From NCBI GenBank assembly GCA_021442645.1, contig JABUSR010000173.1:1-5423 (forward strand): 5,423 nucleotides of DNA, given 5' to 3'. Below the pieces are notes generated by a model. The model ran no database searches. It was not told where the DNA came from and worked only from the letters and a program-made list of their open reading frames with translations. The position numbers and the translations under genes were made by a program. Positions 5,214-5,423 of this stretch are shown here, one piece after another. Origin of the DNA: Ruminiclostridium sp. (GTDB taxonomy: Bacteria; Bacillota; Clostridia; Oscillospirales; Oscillospiraceae). Position 1 is the first letter of the stretch, and every line of letters starts with the position of its first letter.

Positions 5214-5423
5214 TTATCCGTCGGCCATGCCGCAGTAGACCACCAGGCGGGTCTTGCCCCCAAGGGTGCAGGTAAACAGGGTCAGGGGCCATTCAGACCC
5301 CGTCACCTCTTCCACCGCCAGGGGAGAGACCGTCTCCATGGCCCCCACGGTGTAGACGTACGTCGTTCCGTTCAGGGCTGTGAATGTCACCCGGTCCCCC
5401 ACCTTCAGCGCCTTCAGCCGCCC
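5214..5423 (-). CDS. Sortase family transpeptidase, C-terminal fragment (runs off the window)
   Basis: The last 69 residues of a protein whose start lies beyond base 5423, ending at TAA (5214-5216). The fragment shows the end of the sortase beta-barrel: LKVGDRVTF leading into a beta strand (about 6-14), TTYVYTV (20-26), then the active-site strand LTLFTCT with catalytic Cys52 of the fragment in the TLxTC motif, and the catalytic Arg59 in TRLVVYC after a short loop GGK. Sortases are membrane-anchored cysteine transpeptidases at the cell surface that cut a C-terminal sorting signal and attach proteins to the cell wall or to pilins. The short loop between Cys and Arg hints at class B, D or E rather than A, but class cannot be settled without the N-terminal part. 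The catalytic His would lie outside the window. A second cysteine (fragment residue 64) lies near the C-terminus. No sorting substrate is visible here. Confidence 0.85.
   Translation of the reverse strand, partial: GRLKALKVGDRVTFTALNGTTYVYTVGAMETVSPLAVEEVTGSEWPLTLFTCTLGGKTRLVVYCGMADG

Noticed and set aside
4972..5238. Plus-strand open frame (88 codons) downstream of clpB
   Set aside because: It consists almost entirely of the three inverted repeats read as protein and overlaps the sortase 3' end; no ribosome binding site.

Overview
The window looks like chromosomal DNA from a GC-rich member of the Clostridia, most plausibly Oscillospiraceae-like. The reasons are strong AGGAGG-type ribosome binding sites, a perfect CIRCE operator (the HrcA site typical of Gram-positive heat-shock genes), a sortase fragment and protein-coding DNA that is clearly GC-rich. 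The family assignment is an inference and cannot be proven from this sequence alone.

Layout. Positions 1-201 (minus) hold the N-terminal part of a small lipoprotein with a run of G-Y/F-x-x tetrads, cut by the window edge. Positions 316-1509 (minus) encode a complete PLP-dependent class I/II aminotransferase with its own good promoter at 1550-1578. The next 298 bases (1510-1807) form a divergent control region holding a perfect CIRCE operator (1601-1637 including extended arms) and a second, degraded CIRCE-like site (1721-1747). Positions 1808-2224 (plus) encode a small heat-shock protein (Hsp20/alpha-crystallin family). The 147-base gap that follows has a pyrimidine tract and an intrinsic-terminator hairpin directly before the next ribosome binding site. 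Positions 2372-4966 (plus) encode a full-length ClpB disaggregase. The next 247 bases have no gene but contain three strong inverted repeats: a terminator after clpB, a perfect 22-bp inverted repeat of unknown role, and a probable bidirectional terminator. Positions 5214-5423 (minus) hold the C-terminal end of a sortase-like transpeptidase that runs off the window.

How the genes fit together. Hsp20 and ClpB form a functional pair: the small heat-shock protein holds misfolding proteins in a soluble or disaggregation-ready state, and ClpB with the DnaK system (not in this window) pulls them apart. The CIRCE site implies HrcA repression that is lifted on heat or folding stress. The terminator between hsp20 and clpB, with no convincing promoter after it, suggests that clpB is made by partial read-through. 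The aminotransferase, lipoprotein and sortase have no evident link to heat shock.

I found no CRISPR array, tRNA, rRNA, insertion sequence or clearly novel multi-gene system. The most interesting non-coding signals are the second CIRCE-like site, the hsp20-clpB intergenic RNA structure and the 22-bp inverted repeat downstream of clpB.
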